The notes: a model not told the origin generated them from the letters alone. A DNA stretch of 64,000 nucleotides from Gammaproteobacteria bacterium (GCA_018819105.1 JAHJQV010000045.1:1-64000); one strand, 5' to 3'. Positions 31,818 to 41,660 are shown, counted from the first letter of the stretch. Numbers and translations are program-made.

Positions 31818-33581
31818 ATGCGTTCTCATTTTTGCGGCCAGCTCGACGAGCACATGGCGGGCATCACGGTTACCCTGTGTGGCTGGGTGCAACGGCGTCG
31901 CGATCTCGGCGGCCTGATCTTTATTGGCCTGCGCGACCACCATGGCGTGGTGCAGGCGGTGATCGAGCCGGACAACCAGCAGGCCTTCGCCAGTGGCGAG
32001 CAGTTGCGCAATGAGTTTTGCATCCGTCTTACCGGCCTGGTGCGTCTGCGCCCGGACAGCCAGCGCAATGAAGCCATGGCCACAGGCGCGGTGGAAGTGC
32101 TGGTGGATGAGCTGGAAATTCTCAATGTCGCAGCACCCCTGCCACTGCTGATGTCGGACGACGACAGCGAAGAGACGCGTTTGCGTTATCGCTACCTGGA
32201 TCTGCGCCGTGACCGCATGCAGCGCAACCTGCGTCTGCGCACGCGGCTTACGCGGGCGCTGCGCCAGTATCTGGACAGTCATGATTTCCAGGATCTGGAG
32301 ACGCCGATTCTCACTCGCGCCACCCCCGAGGGCGCGCGTGATTACCTGGTGCCATCGCGCGTGCATCCTGGCAGTTTCTACGCTTTGCCGCAGTCGCCGC
32401 AGCTGTTCAAGCAGCTGCTGATCATGGGCGGCATGGACCGTTACTATCAGATTGCCCGCTGCTTCCGCGATGAAGACCTGCGCGCCGATCGCCAGCCGGA
32501 GTTCACCCAGCTGGACATGGAGCTGGCGTTTGTGGATGAACAGGATGTGCGCGCTACGGCCGAAGCGCTGATCCGGCACACTTTCCGGGAGGTGCTGGAT
32601 GCCGACCTTGGCAGCTTTCCGGTCATGAGCTGGCATGAGGCCATGCAGCGCTATGGTTCTGACAAGCCGGATCTGCGCAATCCGCTGGAGCTGATCAGTA
32701 TCGATGCGCTGGTCACAGACAGCGAGTTCAAGGTGTTTGCCGGACCGGCTGCCGATCCGGCCGGGCGGGTGGCTGCACTGCGGGCACCGGGCGCTGCCAG
32801 TTACAGTCGCAAGCAGATCGACGATCTGGAAGCGCTGGCGAAAAAACACGCCGCCAAAGGGCTGGCCTGGATGAAGATCAACCGTGCCCAGGACGGTGCC
32901 GCAGGCGTACAGTCTCCGATCGCCAAATTTTTCAGTGACGCCCAACTCAATGCGATACAGACGGCGGTGGCAGCCGAGACGGGTGATCTGCTGTTGTTCG
33001 GTGCCGGGCCCGAGAGCCAGGTCAATCAGTTCATGGGAGCGGTGCGACTGCAGCTTGGGCGCGATCTTGACCTGGTCGAGCCAGGCTGGAAGCCGCTGTG
33101 GGTGGTCGACTTTCCGATGTTTGAATACGATCAGGACAGTGCTCGCCTGTATGCACTGCATCACCCGTTCACGGCACCGGACTGCAGCCTGGAGCAGATG
33201 CAGCAGGCGCCGGAGCAGGCGCTGTCCAAGGCCTATGACATGGTGCTCAACGGCGCTGAAATCGGCGGCGGTTCGATCCGTATTCATCGCCCCGACATGC
33301 AGCAGGCCGTGTTTGATCTGCTTGGCATCGCTGCCGAGGAAGCACAGGAACGCTTCGGTTTTCTGCTGGAAGCGCTCAAATACGGCTGCCCGCCGCTGGG
33401 CGGCATCGCCTTTGGCATCGACCGCATCGCCGCCCTGATGGCCGGTGAAGCCTCCATCCGTGATGTCATCGCCTTCCCCAAAACCACCACTGCGGCCTGT
33501 CCGTTGACGCAGGCACCGTCGCAGATCGATCAGGCGCAGCTGGATGAGCTGAGCCTGCAGGTGAATGCCGGGGCGGAATGA
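31818..33581 (+). CDS. aspS: Aspartyl-tRNA synthetase
   Basis: AspRS charges tRNA(Asp). The 587-residue length with a GAD insertion domain marks the bacterial type. The N-terminal OB-fold anticodon-binding domain (about 15-105) is followed by class II motif 1, motif 2 ([23 protein letters not shown], about 210-232) and motif 3 ([12 protein letters not shown], about 530-541). The start has an upstream AGGAA. It closes the fmdB-aspS unit; the 527 bases after its stop hold no convincing gene. Confidence 0.97.
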   Translation: MRSHFCGQLDEHMAGITVTLCGWVQRRRDLGGLIFIGLRDHHGVVQAVIEPDNQQAFASGEQLRNEFCIRLTGLVRLRPDSQRNEAMATGAVEVLVDELEILNVAAPLPLLMSDDDSEETRLRYRYLDLRRDRMQRNLRLRTRLTRALRQYLDSHDFQDLETPILTRATPEGARDYLVPSRVHPGSFYALPQSPQLFKQLLIMGGMDRYYQIARCFRDEDLRADRQPEFTQLDMELAFVDEQDVRATAEALIRHTFREVLDADLGSFPVMSWHEAMQRYGSDKPDLRNPLELISIDALVTDSEFKVFAGPAADPAGRVAALRAPGAASYSRKQIDDLEALAKKHAAKGLAWMKINRAQDGAAGVQSPIAKFFSDAQLNAIQTAVAAETGDLLLFGAGPESQVNQFMGAVRLQLGRDLDLVEPGWKPLWVVDFPMFEYDQDSARLYALHHPFTAPDCSLEQMQQAPEQALSKAYDMVLNGAEIGGGSIRIHRPDMQQAVFDLLGIAAEEAQERFGFLLEALKYGCPPLGGIAFGIDRIAALMAGEASIRDVIAFPKTTTAACPLTQAPSQIDQAQLDELSLQVNAGAE

Positions 33582-34108
33582 TCTGCTGGCTGCGGCACAG
33601 CTGCAGCGGATGCAACGTCACACAGCCCAGCAACATATACTAATACTTGTGCAGGTATTAGTAATTGTTGCCGGAATCACGCATTTTAATGTGGGGTGGG
33701 TAGTGTGGCCTTGGCTGCTAAGAAAATCGGGTTTTTCGCATTCGCAATCAGAGCGGCAGCGGCAGCTCATGCAGACATTGCTGGCCGATGCTGAAAGCAC
33801 CGTGCCGGGTAAGCGTTCGGCTGAATTGCGTCGCATCAGCAGAAATATGCACGCCGTCATAAAACCAAAAACCGCAACGCGCCAAGGTCATAGCTGGCAA
33901 GTAATGAGGGTGATCAGATATCTGTCAACATGCCTGGTGCTGCACAGCCTGGCAGCAGGTACCTGCATCGCCGGGCGGACATTCTCAGCCGAATGTGCAT
34001 GATCAATTCGGCGAAGGTTTCACAATCACGAGTGAGAGTGCACACAAGGATTCTGCTAACATCAGACTTGCAAGGATCCAAGGGCAGCTGATCATCAGGA
34101 GTTTCATA
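33582..34108. other. Gene-poor 527-bp stretch between aspS and the ELWxxDGT gene
   Basis: I see no gene I can defend here. The clearest structure is a perfect inverted repeat TACTAATAC (33638-33646), eight-base spacer, GTATTAGTA (33655-33663). It looks more like an operator for a dimeric regulator, or a structure at a former insertion, than a terminator, because no T-run follows. A 145-codon frame starting inside aspS at 33565 has no recognisable domain and an unlikely start. The stretch is visibly less GC-rich than its surroundings and ends in the promoter of the next gene. Confidence 0.5.
34054..34099 (+). promoter_or_regulatory. Extended -10 promoter and shared 15-nt leader motif, ELWxxDGT gene
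   Basis: TG-C-TAACAT (34054-34062) fits an extended -10. CAGCTGATCATCAGG (34085-34099) ends nine bases before the ATG at 34109, exactly as it does before the gene at 18192. The motif includes the AGG of the ribosome site. The -10 to motif distance differs by five bases between the two genes. Confidence 0.4.
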
Positions 34109-35956
34109 ATGTACACAAGGGCAAGATTTAACGCTGTTGCATGCATCATCGTCTGCGCAGCCTGCTGGAACACCGGGCATGCCCTGGTGCTAAATCGTAT
34201 AACCACGCTTGATGCCCAGATCGCTGATCCGAATGCGCTGCTAGTCAGTGACGGCATGTTGTATTTTCTTGATCAGCAGCAGCGCCTGCTTGTCACTGAC
34301 GGCACTTCAACAGGTACCCTGCAGCTCAGCGAGCATGTCGCCGGTGAGGGCATGCAGGCTGGGTCTGCTGACCTGGTGGCGCTCGATGGCATGGTGTATT
34401 TCATACGCGATGAGGCCGGGTCGCAACAAGCTTCCCAGGCTGATTACAGGCTGTGGAAAACCGATGGCACACCAGCTGGCACACAACGGGCGCTGGATGT
34501 GAATCTGCCTGCTCTTGAAAGCTCCAACGGCATGCGTGAACTGGGTGGCAGACTGCTTCTGCTGGCAGCACCTGATGTTGACCCGGACAGTACCTCGATC
34601 GATCTGGTGGTGACGGATGGCACACCATCTGGCAGCTTTCGAATCAACGCAGTCAGGCCAGAGTTGAGCAACGCCTGCCAAATCAACGAGGACGTCTTCT
34701 ATTATGTTGACAACAGTCCGGACAGCAACCCGAATACCAGGCTGTTTCGGGTTGGCGGCGGCCAGGTTGAGCCGGTTGTGCTGACCTCGTCGTCGCAACG
34801 CTTTAAGCGCTTCACAAATAGCTTTTCGCTTGCCGGAGACTGTGTTTTCCTCACCCGCGATGAAGACAGTGGCAGGACTGTGTTGCTGGCGCTTGATGCA
34901 GGTTCTGAGTACAGATTGCTGGATGTGCCCAACGCACACGCCGATTTAACTGACGACAGACTGCTGAGCTATGCCATCGAGGAGCGTTTGTACTTTACCC
35001 GCAGCACTGATGGTTTTGCCGGCGTCCCAGGCGCTCGACCCTCTTCCAGCTGGTTGCATGAATATCTGCCTGGCGCTCAGGAGCTGTTCAGGCACGATCT
35101 GAAAGCGATAGCCGGGCTGGAGATTCCAGGATTTATCGCCTCCCTGGATGTGACGAACAACTTTTTCTACCTTGGAGTTGGCAGCGATGTGGCCACTGGA
35201 TCCTTTCCCATGGGAGTGCTCACCAGCGAGCTTGAATTTGTGCGTAATCTGTCAACCTCACTTGCATCAGCCCAACGAGAAGTAACTCTGCCACCGCGCA
35301 GTGTATCCGTCGGCATGGTTGTGGATGCTGGTGGCGAAGACTGGTACTTCACTCTTGCAAGTCAGCGACTGGTCAGGCTGGATGGTGAGGAAATCGAATT
35401 GCTGTTGCGCAGTCATGACAAGCGCATCAGCAACATCGTCAGTCTCACCGGTGCGGCTGGCAAGCTGCGACAGCTGGTGTTGGCAAGCGAGCTTGATGCC
35501 AATCGATTCGCGCTGTATGAACTCGCAACAACCGCAACCATCTCAGAACGCCTGGCCGGTATGTGGACCAATGCAGAGCTTGAGCGCAGTGCTGTGATCA
35601 TCAACAGTGCACTGGGCGCTGACAATAAATCGCGCTTTCTGTCTATCAGCGTTCTGACCTATCTGGACGGGGTGCCATTCTGGCTGTTTGGTGCAGCACC
35701 CATGCCGGATGGGCTGCAACAACTTGACTTTGATCTGAACTACACAACCGGGCCGGGTTTTCTCGGCAGCAACCCGGTTGGCGCGACCACGCTGATCGCC
35801 GCAGGCACGGCGAGATTGAGTACAATTTCCTGTGACCAGATTGAAGTCCGCCTGCAGCTGTCGCCAACTGCAGACGATACTGCAAGCGAACAGGATATCG
35901 AGCTTGACCTGTCCAGGTTGCTGGATACTGCATCGTCATCCCTGTGTATTGATTAG
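34109..35956 (+). CDS. Secreted ELWxxDGT-repeat protein
   Basis: From the ATG at 34109 (behind AGGAG) this is 615 residues with a signal peptide (about 1-25). ELWxxDGT-type repeats are visible as LLVTDGTSTGT (60-70), LWKTDGTPAGT (115-125) and LVVTDGTPSGS (166-176). Such repeats are expected to build beta-propeller-like folds, and proteins with them are exported. The middle and C-terminal parts continue the WYFTLASQRLVRLDG type of blade pattern, with two late cysteines (in STISCDQ and SSLCID). Function unknown; a surface or periplasmic binding role is inferred. Codon use and base composition are less GC-rich than neighbours, suggesting acquisition. Confidence 0.75.
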   Translation: MYTRARFNAVACIIVCAACWNTGHALVLNRITTLDAQIADPNALLVSDGMLYFLDQQQRLLVTDGTSTGTLQLSEHVAGEGMQAGSADLVALDGMVYFIRDEAGSQQASQADYRLWKTDGTPAGTQRALDVNLPALESSNGMRELGGRLLLLAAPDVDPDSTSIDLVVTDGTPSGSFRINAVRPELSNACQINEDVFYYVDNSPDSNPNTRLFRVGGGQVEPVVLTSSSQRFKRFTNSFSLAGDCVFLTRDEDSGRTVLLALDAGSEYRLLDVPNAHADLTDDRLLSYAIEERLYFTRSTDGFAGVPGARPSSSWLHEYLPGAQELFRHDLKAIAGLEIPGFIASLDVTNNFFYLGVGSDVATGSFPMGVLTSELEFVRNLSTSLASAQREVTLPPRSVSVGMVVDAGGEDWYFTLASQRLVRLDGEEIELLLRSHDKRISNIVSLTGAAGKLRQLVLASELDANRFALYELATTATISERLAGMWTNAELERSAVIINSALGADNKSRFLSISVLTYLDGVPFWLFGAAPMPDGLQQLDFDLNYTTGPGFLGSNPVGATTLIAAGTARLSTISCDQIEVRLQLSPTADDTASEQDIELDLSRLLDTASSSLCID

Positions 35957-36031
35957 GGCCCATGGACGTAGATTTACAGGTTCAGTTCGGTCGGCATGAC
36001 CAGAGCTTTTGCGCGCTGATGTAGCACTGTA

Positions 36032-37024
36032 ATGGGTGACTCCGAACCCGACATTCTGGGACAATCGGCTGGCTTTGTTCTGGGCACAGCCTATGTTCTA
36101 CTTTTCGCATTTCTATTTTCTTTGGGTGACGATGACTCCATCAGCGTGCTGGAGTTTGTGTCCATCGCGATGCTTGTCATCACGCCGCTCTCGGTCGGTT
36201 TTATTACTGTTGTGCTGTCCACCAGGGAGCAGGCTGCGAGCAGAAAATACAAGCTTTACTCGCCATGGGTTCCGGTTATTGTATGGTCCCTCATCTCTTT
36301 GTCGTTTGCCTGGGAAACGATCATATGCATTGCTATGATATTGCCACTATATCTGCCTTTGGCCAGTATGGGTGGAATCATCGGTGCCAATGTTCGACTG
36401 AACCATTGCGATAAAACAAAATTTGGAGTGTTGTCGTGCTTCTCGCTGCTACCCCTGCTGGTTGCGCCCATAGAGTCGCCCATTCAGTCCCCGACCATCA
36501 GGCATGCTGTCGAGGATGCAGTAGTCATTGACGCACCGATAGACCAGGTCTGGAACAGTCTCGCAAACATTGAAGACATTCAGGCATCAGAGCTGCGATG
36601 GAATTTATCTCATGCTCTGGGGTTGCCCCGGCCAGTGGCTGCAAGGACCAAAAATTTTGCCGTGGGCGCTGTCCGAGAGCTTTATTGGGAAAAAGGTGTG
36701 CACTTCCAGGAGCTGATCACCCGCATTGAAGAAAACAGACTGCTGGCATATGAGGTTCTGGTTGATGAAGATTCCATGCAGATTGCCGAACTGGATACAC
36801 ATATTACTGTTGGTGATCAGTATTTTGATGTGGAATCGGGCTGCTATCGCTTGCAAAGTATGAATGGTAAAACGCAGCTTTCTTTAACGACGACGTATCG
36901 GATGACATCAAAAGTGAACTGGTATGGGCGGCTGTGGGCAAACTATGTGCTGGATGACTTTCATAAATCAGTGCTTAATTTAATCAAGCACAGAAATGAA
37001 AGTCATCGATCCGATCAGATCTGA
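36032..37024 (+). CDS. Membrane protein with C-terminal SRPBCC-like domain
   Basis: The 330-residue protein has about five hydrophobic segments in residues 12-160. A soluble domain then starts with AVVIDAPIDQVWNSLANIEDI, a typical opening of START/polyketide-cyclase-like (SRPBCC) domains, and runs to about 320 with a Trp-rich last helix. SRPBCC domains bind hydrophobic ligands; a membrane-tethered one could handle lipids, but nothing shows the ligand. It is 75 bases downstream of the ELWxxDGT gene, on the same strand and of similarly low GC, so the two may have arrived together. A 14-bp palindrome (GATCAGATCTGATC, 37013-37026) overlaps the stop. Confidence 0.72.
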   Translation: MGDSEPDILGQSAGFVLGTAYVLLFAFLFSLGDDDSISVLEFVSIAMLVITPLSVGFITVVLSTREQAASRKYKLYSPWVPVIVWSLISLSFAWETIICIAMILPLYLPLASMGGIIGANVRLNHCDKTKFGVLSCFSLLPLLVAPIESPIQSPTIRHAVEDAVVIDAPIDQVWNSLANIEDIQASELRWNLSHALGLPRPVAARTKNFAVGAVRELYWEKGVHFQELITRIEENRLLAYEVLVDEDSMQIAELDTHITVGDQYFDVESGCYRLQSMNGKTQLSLTTTYRMTSKVNWYGRLWANYVLDDFHKSVLNLIKHRNESHRSDQI

Positions 37025-37077
37025 TCATTGCTCCTGTTGATGCTTGATTTGCCACGTGCTTGAAAATGCGCGCAGGC

Positions 37078-37731
37078 TCAGCGTTGCTGCAGCAGTACCA
37101 CGTTGGCGGCAGGCAGCTCGATGTGCAGCCGATAACGCTGTGCAATCCAGTGCATGGTCTGTAAGCGGTAAAAACAGACATGCGTGGGGTCGCGCCGGTA
37201 ATGCCAGTTGGCAAAGCGTTCATCGTCGTCCTGCAGGCTGGTCATCAGTGCCAGCCAGCCGTGCTGCTGCAGCATGCCGGTGAGAAGTGTGAACTGTGCA
37301 GCCGGCTGGTGAAAATGCTCCACCACTTCGGTGCAGGTGATAAACCCGTACTGCTGCAGCAGGGCGTCTGGGTCATTGGCAAACAGCGGATCGAACAGGC
37401 GCACACTGTGCCCGGCTTCACGCAGCATCTGCGCCAGTGCCGGGCCTGGCCCGCAGCCATAATCCAGGCCATGGCTGGCTGCCGGCAGCCGCTGCAGCAA
37501 CGGCTCGGCCAGACGGGCAAGGAAGTGGCGATAACCGGCGTCCTCCGGGTCGTTGTTGTGCAGGCGGTAATGCGCCAGTTCTTCGCTGAGCGTTGGCCGA
37601 CGGTCTGCCTGCAGAAAGCGCAGGCCGCAATCTTCGCAACGCCAGTAATGGCGTTCCTGTACGGTGCAGAATGCAGTGGCGGATGCGGTCAGACAAAGAG
37701 GGCAGTTCTGCTGGTGGGCGATTGGTCGCAT
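37078..37731 (-). CDS. Class I SAM-dependent methyltransferase with N-terminal zinc-ribbon-like segment
   Basis: From the ATG at 37731 the protein has 217 residues; a TTG at 37764 would add eleven. The N-terminus has a CPLC pair and a CEDC pair about 27 residues apart (zinc-binding in appearance). The methyltransferase domain then has LDYGCGPGPALAQML as motif I, RLFDPLF, and FITCTEVVEHFHQPAAQF as the post-I strand. This CPLC-type plus Methyltransf_23 layout is common, with unknown substrate. The gene is divergent from the M24 peptidase gene and convergent with the SRPBCC gene. Confidence 0.85.
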   Translation of the reverse strand: MRPIAHQQNCPLCLTASATAFCTVQERHYWRCEDCGLRFLQADRRPTLSEELAHYRLHNNDPEDAGYRHFLARLAEPLLQRLPAASHGLDYGCGPGPALAQMLREAGHSVRLFDPLFANDPDALLQQYGFITCTEVVEHFHQPAAQFTLLTGMLQQHGWLALMTSLQDDDERFANWHYRRDPTHVCFYRLQTMHWIAQRYRLHIELPAANVVLLQQR

Positions 37732-37834
37732 TGAATCGATATCTGGGCGCAAGCGTTTGGCCAAGCCATGCTGATGTCGGCGTTGATTGCTGTAGGATAG
37801 TCGAATTGTCGATCAAGCTGACTGGAAACTCAAC

Positions 37835-39223
37835 ATGCCATCCATCATGGTCAATCCATCCAATCGCGGCGGCCCATTGCTGGGTATCGTTTTGCTGCTG
37901 TGGACATTGTGCCTGCCGGTAACTGCGCAGCAGCCTGAATTTGCGCAGGGGCGTGCGCTGCAAGGCATGCCGGCGGTACTGCCCATGCGCGAGCGCCCGG
38001 CGGTGGAAAACCGCATGCTCAGCGAGCGTCTGCACAGCCTGTTGCCTGATCTGATGCGAGAAACCGGCATCGACATGTGGCTGGTGCTGGCACGCGAGTA
38101 TGCCGAGGATCCGGTGTACTACTCGCTGGTGCCACAACCCACCCATGCAGCGCGGCGCACCACCATGCTGGTGTTTCATCGTCAGGCCGATGGCAGCGTG
38201 GACAAGCTCACGGTGAACCGCTACCCGCTGGGTGAGCCGTATGAATCGGTCTGGTCCGGCGGCGATCTGGACGCGCAGTGGCAGGCGCTGGGTGAGCTGA
38301 TCGCCGCGCGCAATCCTGAGCGCATCGGCATCAACAGTTCCAGACACTGGCCGGTCGCCGATGGCCTCACCCATGGCCTGCACCAGCGTCTGCTGGAAGT
38401 GCTGGATGACGATCTGCAGCAGCGTCTGGTGTCGGCCGAAGATCTGTTCATCCGCTGGCTGGAGACGCGCAGCGAATCCGAGCTGGCGGTGTATCCGCAG
38501 ATCGTGGCGCTGGCGCGCAGTGTCATTGCCGAGGCTTTTTCCAACCATGTCATCACCCCGGGCGCAACCAGTACCGACGATGTCGCCTGGTACATTGCCC
38601 AGCGCTTCACCGATCTGAATCTGCCGATCTGGTTTCAGCCCTATGTCAACCGCCAGCGGCGCGGCGACAACTGTGCAGCCGACGACACGTTCTGTGGCCA
38701 GTCCGGCCTCATCATGCCCGGCGATGTGCTGCACACCGATGTTGGCATCTGCTATCTGAAGTTGTGTACCGACACCCAGGAGATGGCCTACGTGCTGCGC
38801 CCCGATGAAAACCGGGTGCCGGATGGTCTGCGGGCAGCACTGGCCACGGGCAACCGCTGGCAGGATTTGCTCACCACCGAGTTTGTCAGCGGTCGCAGCG
38901 GCAACGAGATTCTGCGCCGTGCCCAAGCAGCCAGTGCGGCAGCCGGTATTGTCAGCAACATCTACACGCATCCACTGGGCATGTTTGGTCACGCGCCGGG
39001 TCCGGCCGTGGGCATGTGGGATCTGCCGGCAGCGGTGCCGCACACCGGCGAACGCAAGCTCTACCCGAACACCGCCTATGCCATTGAGGGCAACATCAAA
39101 CAGGCGCTGCCGGAATGGGACGACGAACTGGTGGCGATCAAGCTGGAGCAAAGTGCCTGGTTTGATGGCCAGCGGGTGATCTACCTGGCTGGACGCCAGA
39201 CCCGCTGGCATGTGATCCGCTGA
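37835..39223 (+). CDS. Exported M24 (Xaa-Pro peptidase-like) metallopeptidase
   Basis: The 462-residue protein has a long signal region (about 1-32, ending LPVTAQQ). An N-terminal creatinase/prolidase-like domain follows, then the pita-bread M24 domain. Metal ligands can be placed in HTDVGICYL and CTDTQEM (two Asp), the His of IYTHPLGMFGHAPG, and two Glu in YAIEGNI and VAIKLEQ. Such enzymes remove the residue before proline from peptides. It is followed 31 bases later by an exported prolyl oligopeptidase, so the pair may digest proline-rich peptides in the envelope. One or more internal starts near the signal peptide are possible. Confidence 0.87.
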   Translation: MPSIMVNPSNRGGPLLGIVLLLWTLCLPVTAQQPEFAQGRALQGMPAVLPMRERPAVENRMLSERLHSLLPDLMRETGIDMWLVLAREYAEDPVYYSLVPQPTHAARRTTMLVFHRQADGSVDKLTVNRYPLGEPYESVWSGGDLDAQWQALGELIAARNPERIGINSSRHWPVADGLTHGLHQRLLEVLDDDLQQRLVSAEDLFIRWLETRSESELAVYPQIVALARSVIAEAFSNHVITPGATSTDDVAWYIAQRFTDLNLPIWFQPYVNRQRRGDNCAADDTFCGQSGLIMPGDVLHTDVGICYLKLCTDTQEMAYVLRPDENRVPDGLRAALATGNRWQDLLTTEFVSGRSGNEILRRAQAASAAAGIVSNIYTHPLGMFGHAPGPAVGMWDLPAAVPHTGERKLYPNTAYAIEGNIKQALPEWDDELVAIKLEQSAWFDGQRVIYLAGRQTRWHVIR

Positions 39224-39254
39224 CTTGACTTCACATTAATTGAGACCAAATGCC

Positions 39255-41477
39255 ATGCAACGATTTCTACTGGTACTGCTGATGACTTCTACTCTGATTG
39301 GCTGTGAGTCGGGCGATAAGCCCACCGACAGCGATGCTGCGAACACCTTCGCTGACAGCGCGGCAGTCAGCGTGCCGCCTGGCACGCTGGCGTATCCAGT
39401 CACGCACAAGGTCGATGTGGTGGACAATTACCACGGCACCGAAGTGGCCGATCCCTATCGCTGGCTGGAAGACGACGTGCGGGAATCGGCTGCGGTTGCC
39501 GACTGGGTGGCCGCGCAGAACCGGCTCACCGACAGCTATCTGGAGACCTTGCCGCAGCGAGCTGACATCCATGCCCGGCTCACCGAGCTGTGGAACTACG
39601 CGCGCTACAGCGTGCCGTTCACTGAGGGCGGGCGCATTTTCTTCAGCAAAAACGATGGCCTGCAGAACCAGGCCGTGTTGTATGTGCAGGACAGCGCTGA
39701 GGCCGATGCGCGCGTACTGATTGACCCCAATCAGTGGTCTGAGGATGGCACCATGGCCCTGGGTGCCGCGGTGCCCAGCCCGGATGGGCGCTACCTGGCC
39801 TATGCGATCCAGGATGGCGGCTCGGACTGGCGCAGCTGGCGCATCATGGAGATCGATTCCGGCAAACTGCTGGATGATGAACTGCGCTGGCTGAAATTCA
39901 CCTCGGTGAGCTGGGCCAGCGACAGCAAGGGCTTTTACTACTCGCGCTATCCGACACCCGAGGAAGGTGCGGCCATGCAGAGCCTGAACCTCAATCAGGC
40001 GGTGTATTTCCACCAGATCAACACCGCACAGTCTGCCGACACCGAGGTGTTCGCCACCCCCGAGCACCCGGAATGGGGACACTTTGCCGAAGTCAGCGAA
40101 GATGGCAGATGGCTGATCATCACCACGTTTGTCGGCACCGACAACCGCTACCGTGTCACCGTGCGCGATTTGCGTGAGCACAGCACGCTGGCACTGATCG
40201 ATCATTTCCGCCACGATTACAGCTTCATCGGCAACCTGGGCAGCGAGTTCTATTTCCTCAGCAACGATGCCGCGCCGAAGTACCGCATCATCGCCATGGA
40301 CCTGCAGCAGCCGGCTCCCGAGCACTGGCGTGAAGTGGTGCCGGAAGCGGAGCATGTGCTGGTCGGTGCCAGCCTGTTTGCCAGTTCGGCTGCAGCAGAG
40401 ACGACCGCAGGCGACGAGGCGGCATCCGGTCGACTGCTGCTGGAGTACCTGCAGGATGCCAAATCGAGCGTCATGCAGTATGCCCTGGATGGCAGCCTGA
40501 TCGGGCCGGTAGCATTGCCAGGCATCGGCAGCGTGGCCGGATTCGGCGGCAGACAGGATGCCAGCAGCACCTATTTCAGTTTTTCCAGCTACAACACACC
40601 GCCAGCCATTTATCGCCATGACATCGCCAGTGGCGAGCGCAGCCTGTTTCGTCAGGCCGAGGTCGATTTCGAGCCGGAAGACTACATTGTCACCCAGGTG
40701 TTCTATGCATCCAAGGATGGTACCCGCGTGCCGATGTTCATCGCCCACCGGCGTGACCTGCAGCGCAACGGCAGCCAGCCGACGCTGTTGTACGGCTACG
40801 GCGGTTTCAACATCTCGCTGACGCCCGATTTCTCGGTGCGCTGGCTGGCGTGGATGGAAATGGGCGGTGTGGTGGCGGTGGCCAATCTGCGCGGTGGCGG
40901 CGAGTACGGACGCGAATGGCATCAGGCCGGCACGCGCCTGAACAAGCAGAACGTGTTTGACGATTTCATCGCCGCAGCCGAATACCTGCAGCAGGAACAA
41001 TACACCGACCGCCAGCATCTGGCTATCATGGGCGGTTCCAATGGCGGCCTGCTGGTGGGCGCGGTGCTCAATCAGCGTCCGCAGCTGTTTGCTGCGGCAC
41101 TGCCTGCGGTCGGGGTGATGGACATGCTGCGCTTTCATCGGTTTACTGCCGGCAGGTTCTGGACCGACGATTACGGCTCGGCCGACAATGCCGAGGAGTT
41201 TGCCGCCCTGTATGCCTATTCGCCTTATCACAATCTGCAGCCGGGAACCGGGTATCCGGCTGTGCTGGTGACCACCGCAGATCGTGATGACAGGGTGGTG
41301 CCGGGACACAGTTTCAAATATGCGGCACGCCTGCAGGAAGTGCAGTCAGGCCCGGCTCCGGTGCTGATCCGCATCGAGACCCGTGCCGGTCATGGCGGCG
41401 GCACCGCCACCGACAAGGCCATCGAACTGCTGGCCGATCAGTACGCTTTTCTGGCGCAGCACCTGGGTATGAAATAA
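39255..41477 (+). CDS. Prolyl oligopeptidase, lipoprotein
   Basis: From the ATG at 39255 (MQRFLLVLLMTSTLIGCES) this 740-residue S9 serine peptidase has a lipobox LIGC at about 14-17; a TTG at 39240 would give five extra residues and is less likely. A seven-bladed propeller (about 110-460) covers an alpha/beta-hydrolase domain with catalytic S595 (GGSNGG), D678 (DDRVVP) and H713 (GHGGG). The family cleaves short peptides after proline. Location at the membrane surface is inferred from the lipobox. It shares strand and closeness with the M24 gene. Confidence 0.93.
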   Translation: MQRFLLVLLMTSTLIGCESGDKPTDSDAANTFADSAAVSVPPGTLAYPVTHKVDVVDNYHGTEVADPYRWLEDDVRESAAVADWVAAQNRLTDSYLETLPQRADIHARLTELWNYARYSVPFTEGGRIFFSKNDGLQNQAVLYVQDSAEADARVLIDPNQWSEDGTMALGAAVPSPDGRYLAYAIQDGGSDWRSWRIMEIDSGKLLDDELRWLKFTSVSWASDSKGFYYSRYPTPEEGAAMQSLNLNQAVYFHQINTAQSADTEVFATPEHPEWGHFAEVSEDGRWLIITTFVGTDNRYRVTVRDLREHSTLALIDHFRHDYSFIGNLGSEFYFLSNDAAPKYRIIAMDLQQPAPEHWREVVPEAEHVLVGASLFASSAAAETTAGDEAASGRLLLEYLQDAKSSVMQYALDGSLIGPVALPGIGSVAGFGGRQDASSTYFSFSSYNTPPAIYRHDIASGERSLFRQAEVDFEPEDYIVTQVFYASKDGTRVPMFIAHRRDLQRNGSQPTLLYGYGGFNISLTPDFSVRWLAWMEMGGVVAVANLRGGGEYGREWHQAGTRLNKQNVFDDFIAAAEYLQQEQYTDRQHLAIMGGSNGGLLVGAVLNQRPQLFAAALPAVGVMDMLRFHRFTAGRFWTDDYGSADNAEEFAALYAYSPYHNLQPGTGYPAVLVTTADRDDRVVPGHSFKYAARLQEVQSGPAPVLIRIETRAGHGGGTATDKAIELLADQYAFLAQHLGMK

Positions 41478-41541
41478 TAGGCTCACCCGTTGCTGATGCA
41501 GTGTGCTCAGACCGCGCTGGCTTATTTGCCGCATGATCAGT

Positions 41542-41660
41542 TATAATGCTTGATGGTACGGAGGGTTATGCGCCCGTGGGGCATGGCCGATAAGCTGACA
41601 GAGTGTATGTCTGGTGCATACATCATCTGATTTTAGAGGCCCCGCATGGGGCCTTTTTCG
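41542..41660 (+). ncRNA. Candidate rimP leader RNA with attenuator
   Basis: A perfect TATAAT (41542-41547; -35 weak) should start an RNA near 41554. It would end at a strong intrinsic terminator at 41637-41658, before the rimP start at 41690. GTGGGGC (41576-41582) can pair over seven positions (one G-U) with GCCCCGC (41639-41645), the left arm of that terminator, so terminator and antiterminator are mutually exclusive. A small stem GTATG/CATAC (41605-41621) lies between. Gammaproteobacterial rimP leaders have been proposed as attenuators; whether this one belongs to the same family I cannot test here. Confidence 0.55.
41637..41658 (+). terminator. Intrinsic terminator before rimP
   Basis: A perfect seven-pair stem AGGCCCC and GGGGCCT with a GCAT loop runs into five T residues. 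It lies 32 bases ahead of the rimP ATG and 160 after the prolyl oligopeptidase stop, so it could end that transcript and also act as the conditional stop of the rimP leader. Confidence 0.8.

Noticed and set aside
31317-33287. 656-codon open frame on the minus strand
   Set aside because: It is antisense to fmdB and aspS and also crosses the end of MITE-B; no family features.
33565-34002. 145-codon plus-strand frame after aspS
   Set aside because: The start lies inside aspS, no ribosome site or domain is visible, and it runs through an inverted repeat; I could not support it as a gene.
39267-41309. 680-codon open frame on the minus strand
   Set aside because: It lies entirely opposite the prolyl oligopeptidase gene, whose motifs and length are convincing; the frame is a product of GC-rich codon use.
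41500-41640. Possible tRNA before rimP, as in many gammaproteobacteria
   Set aside because: No cloverleaf, T-loop sequence or CCA end could be found; the region fits a leader with terminator.
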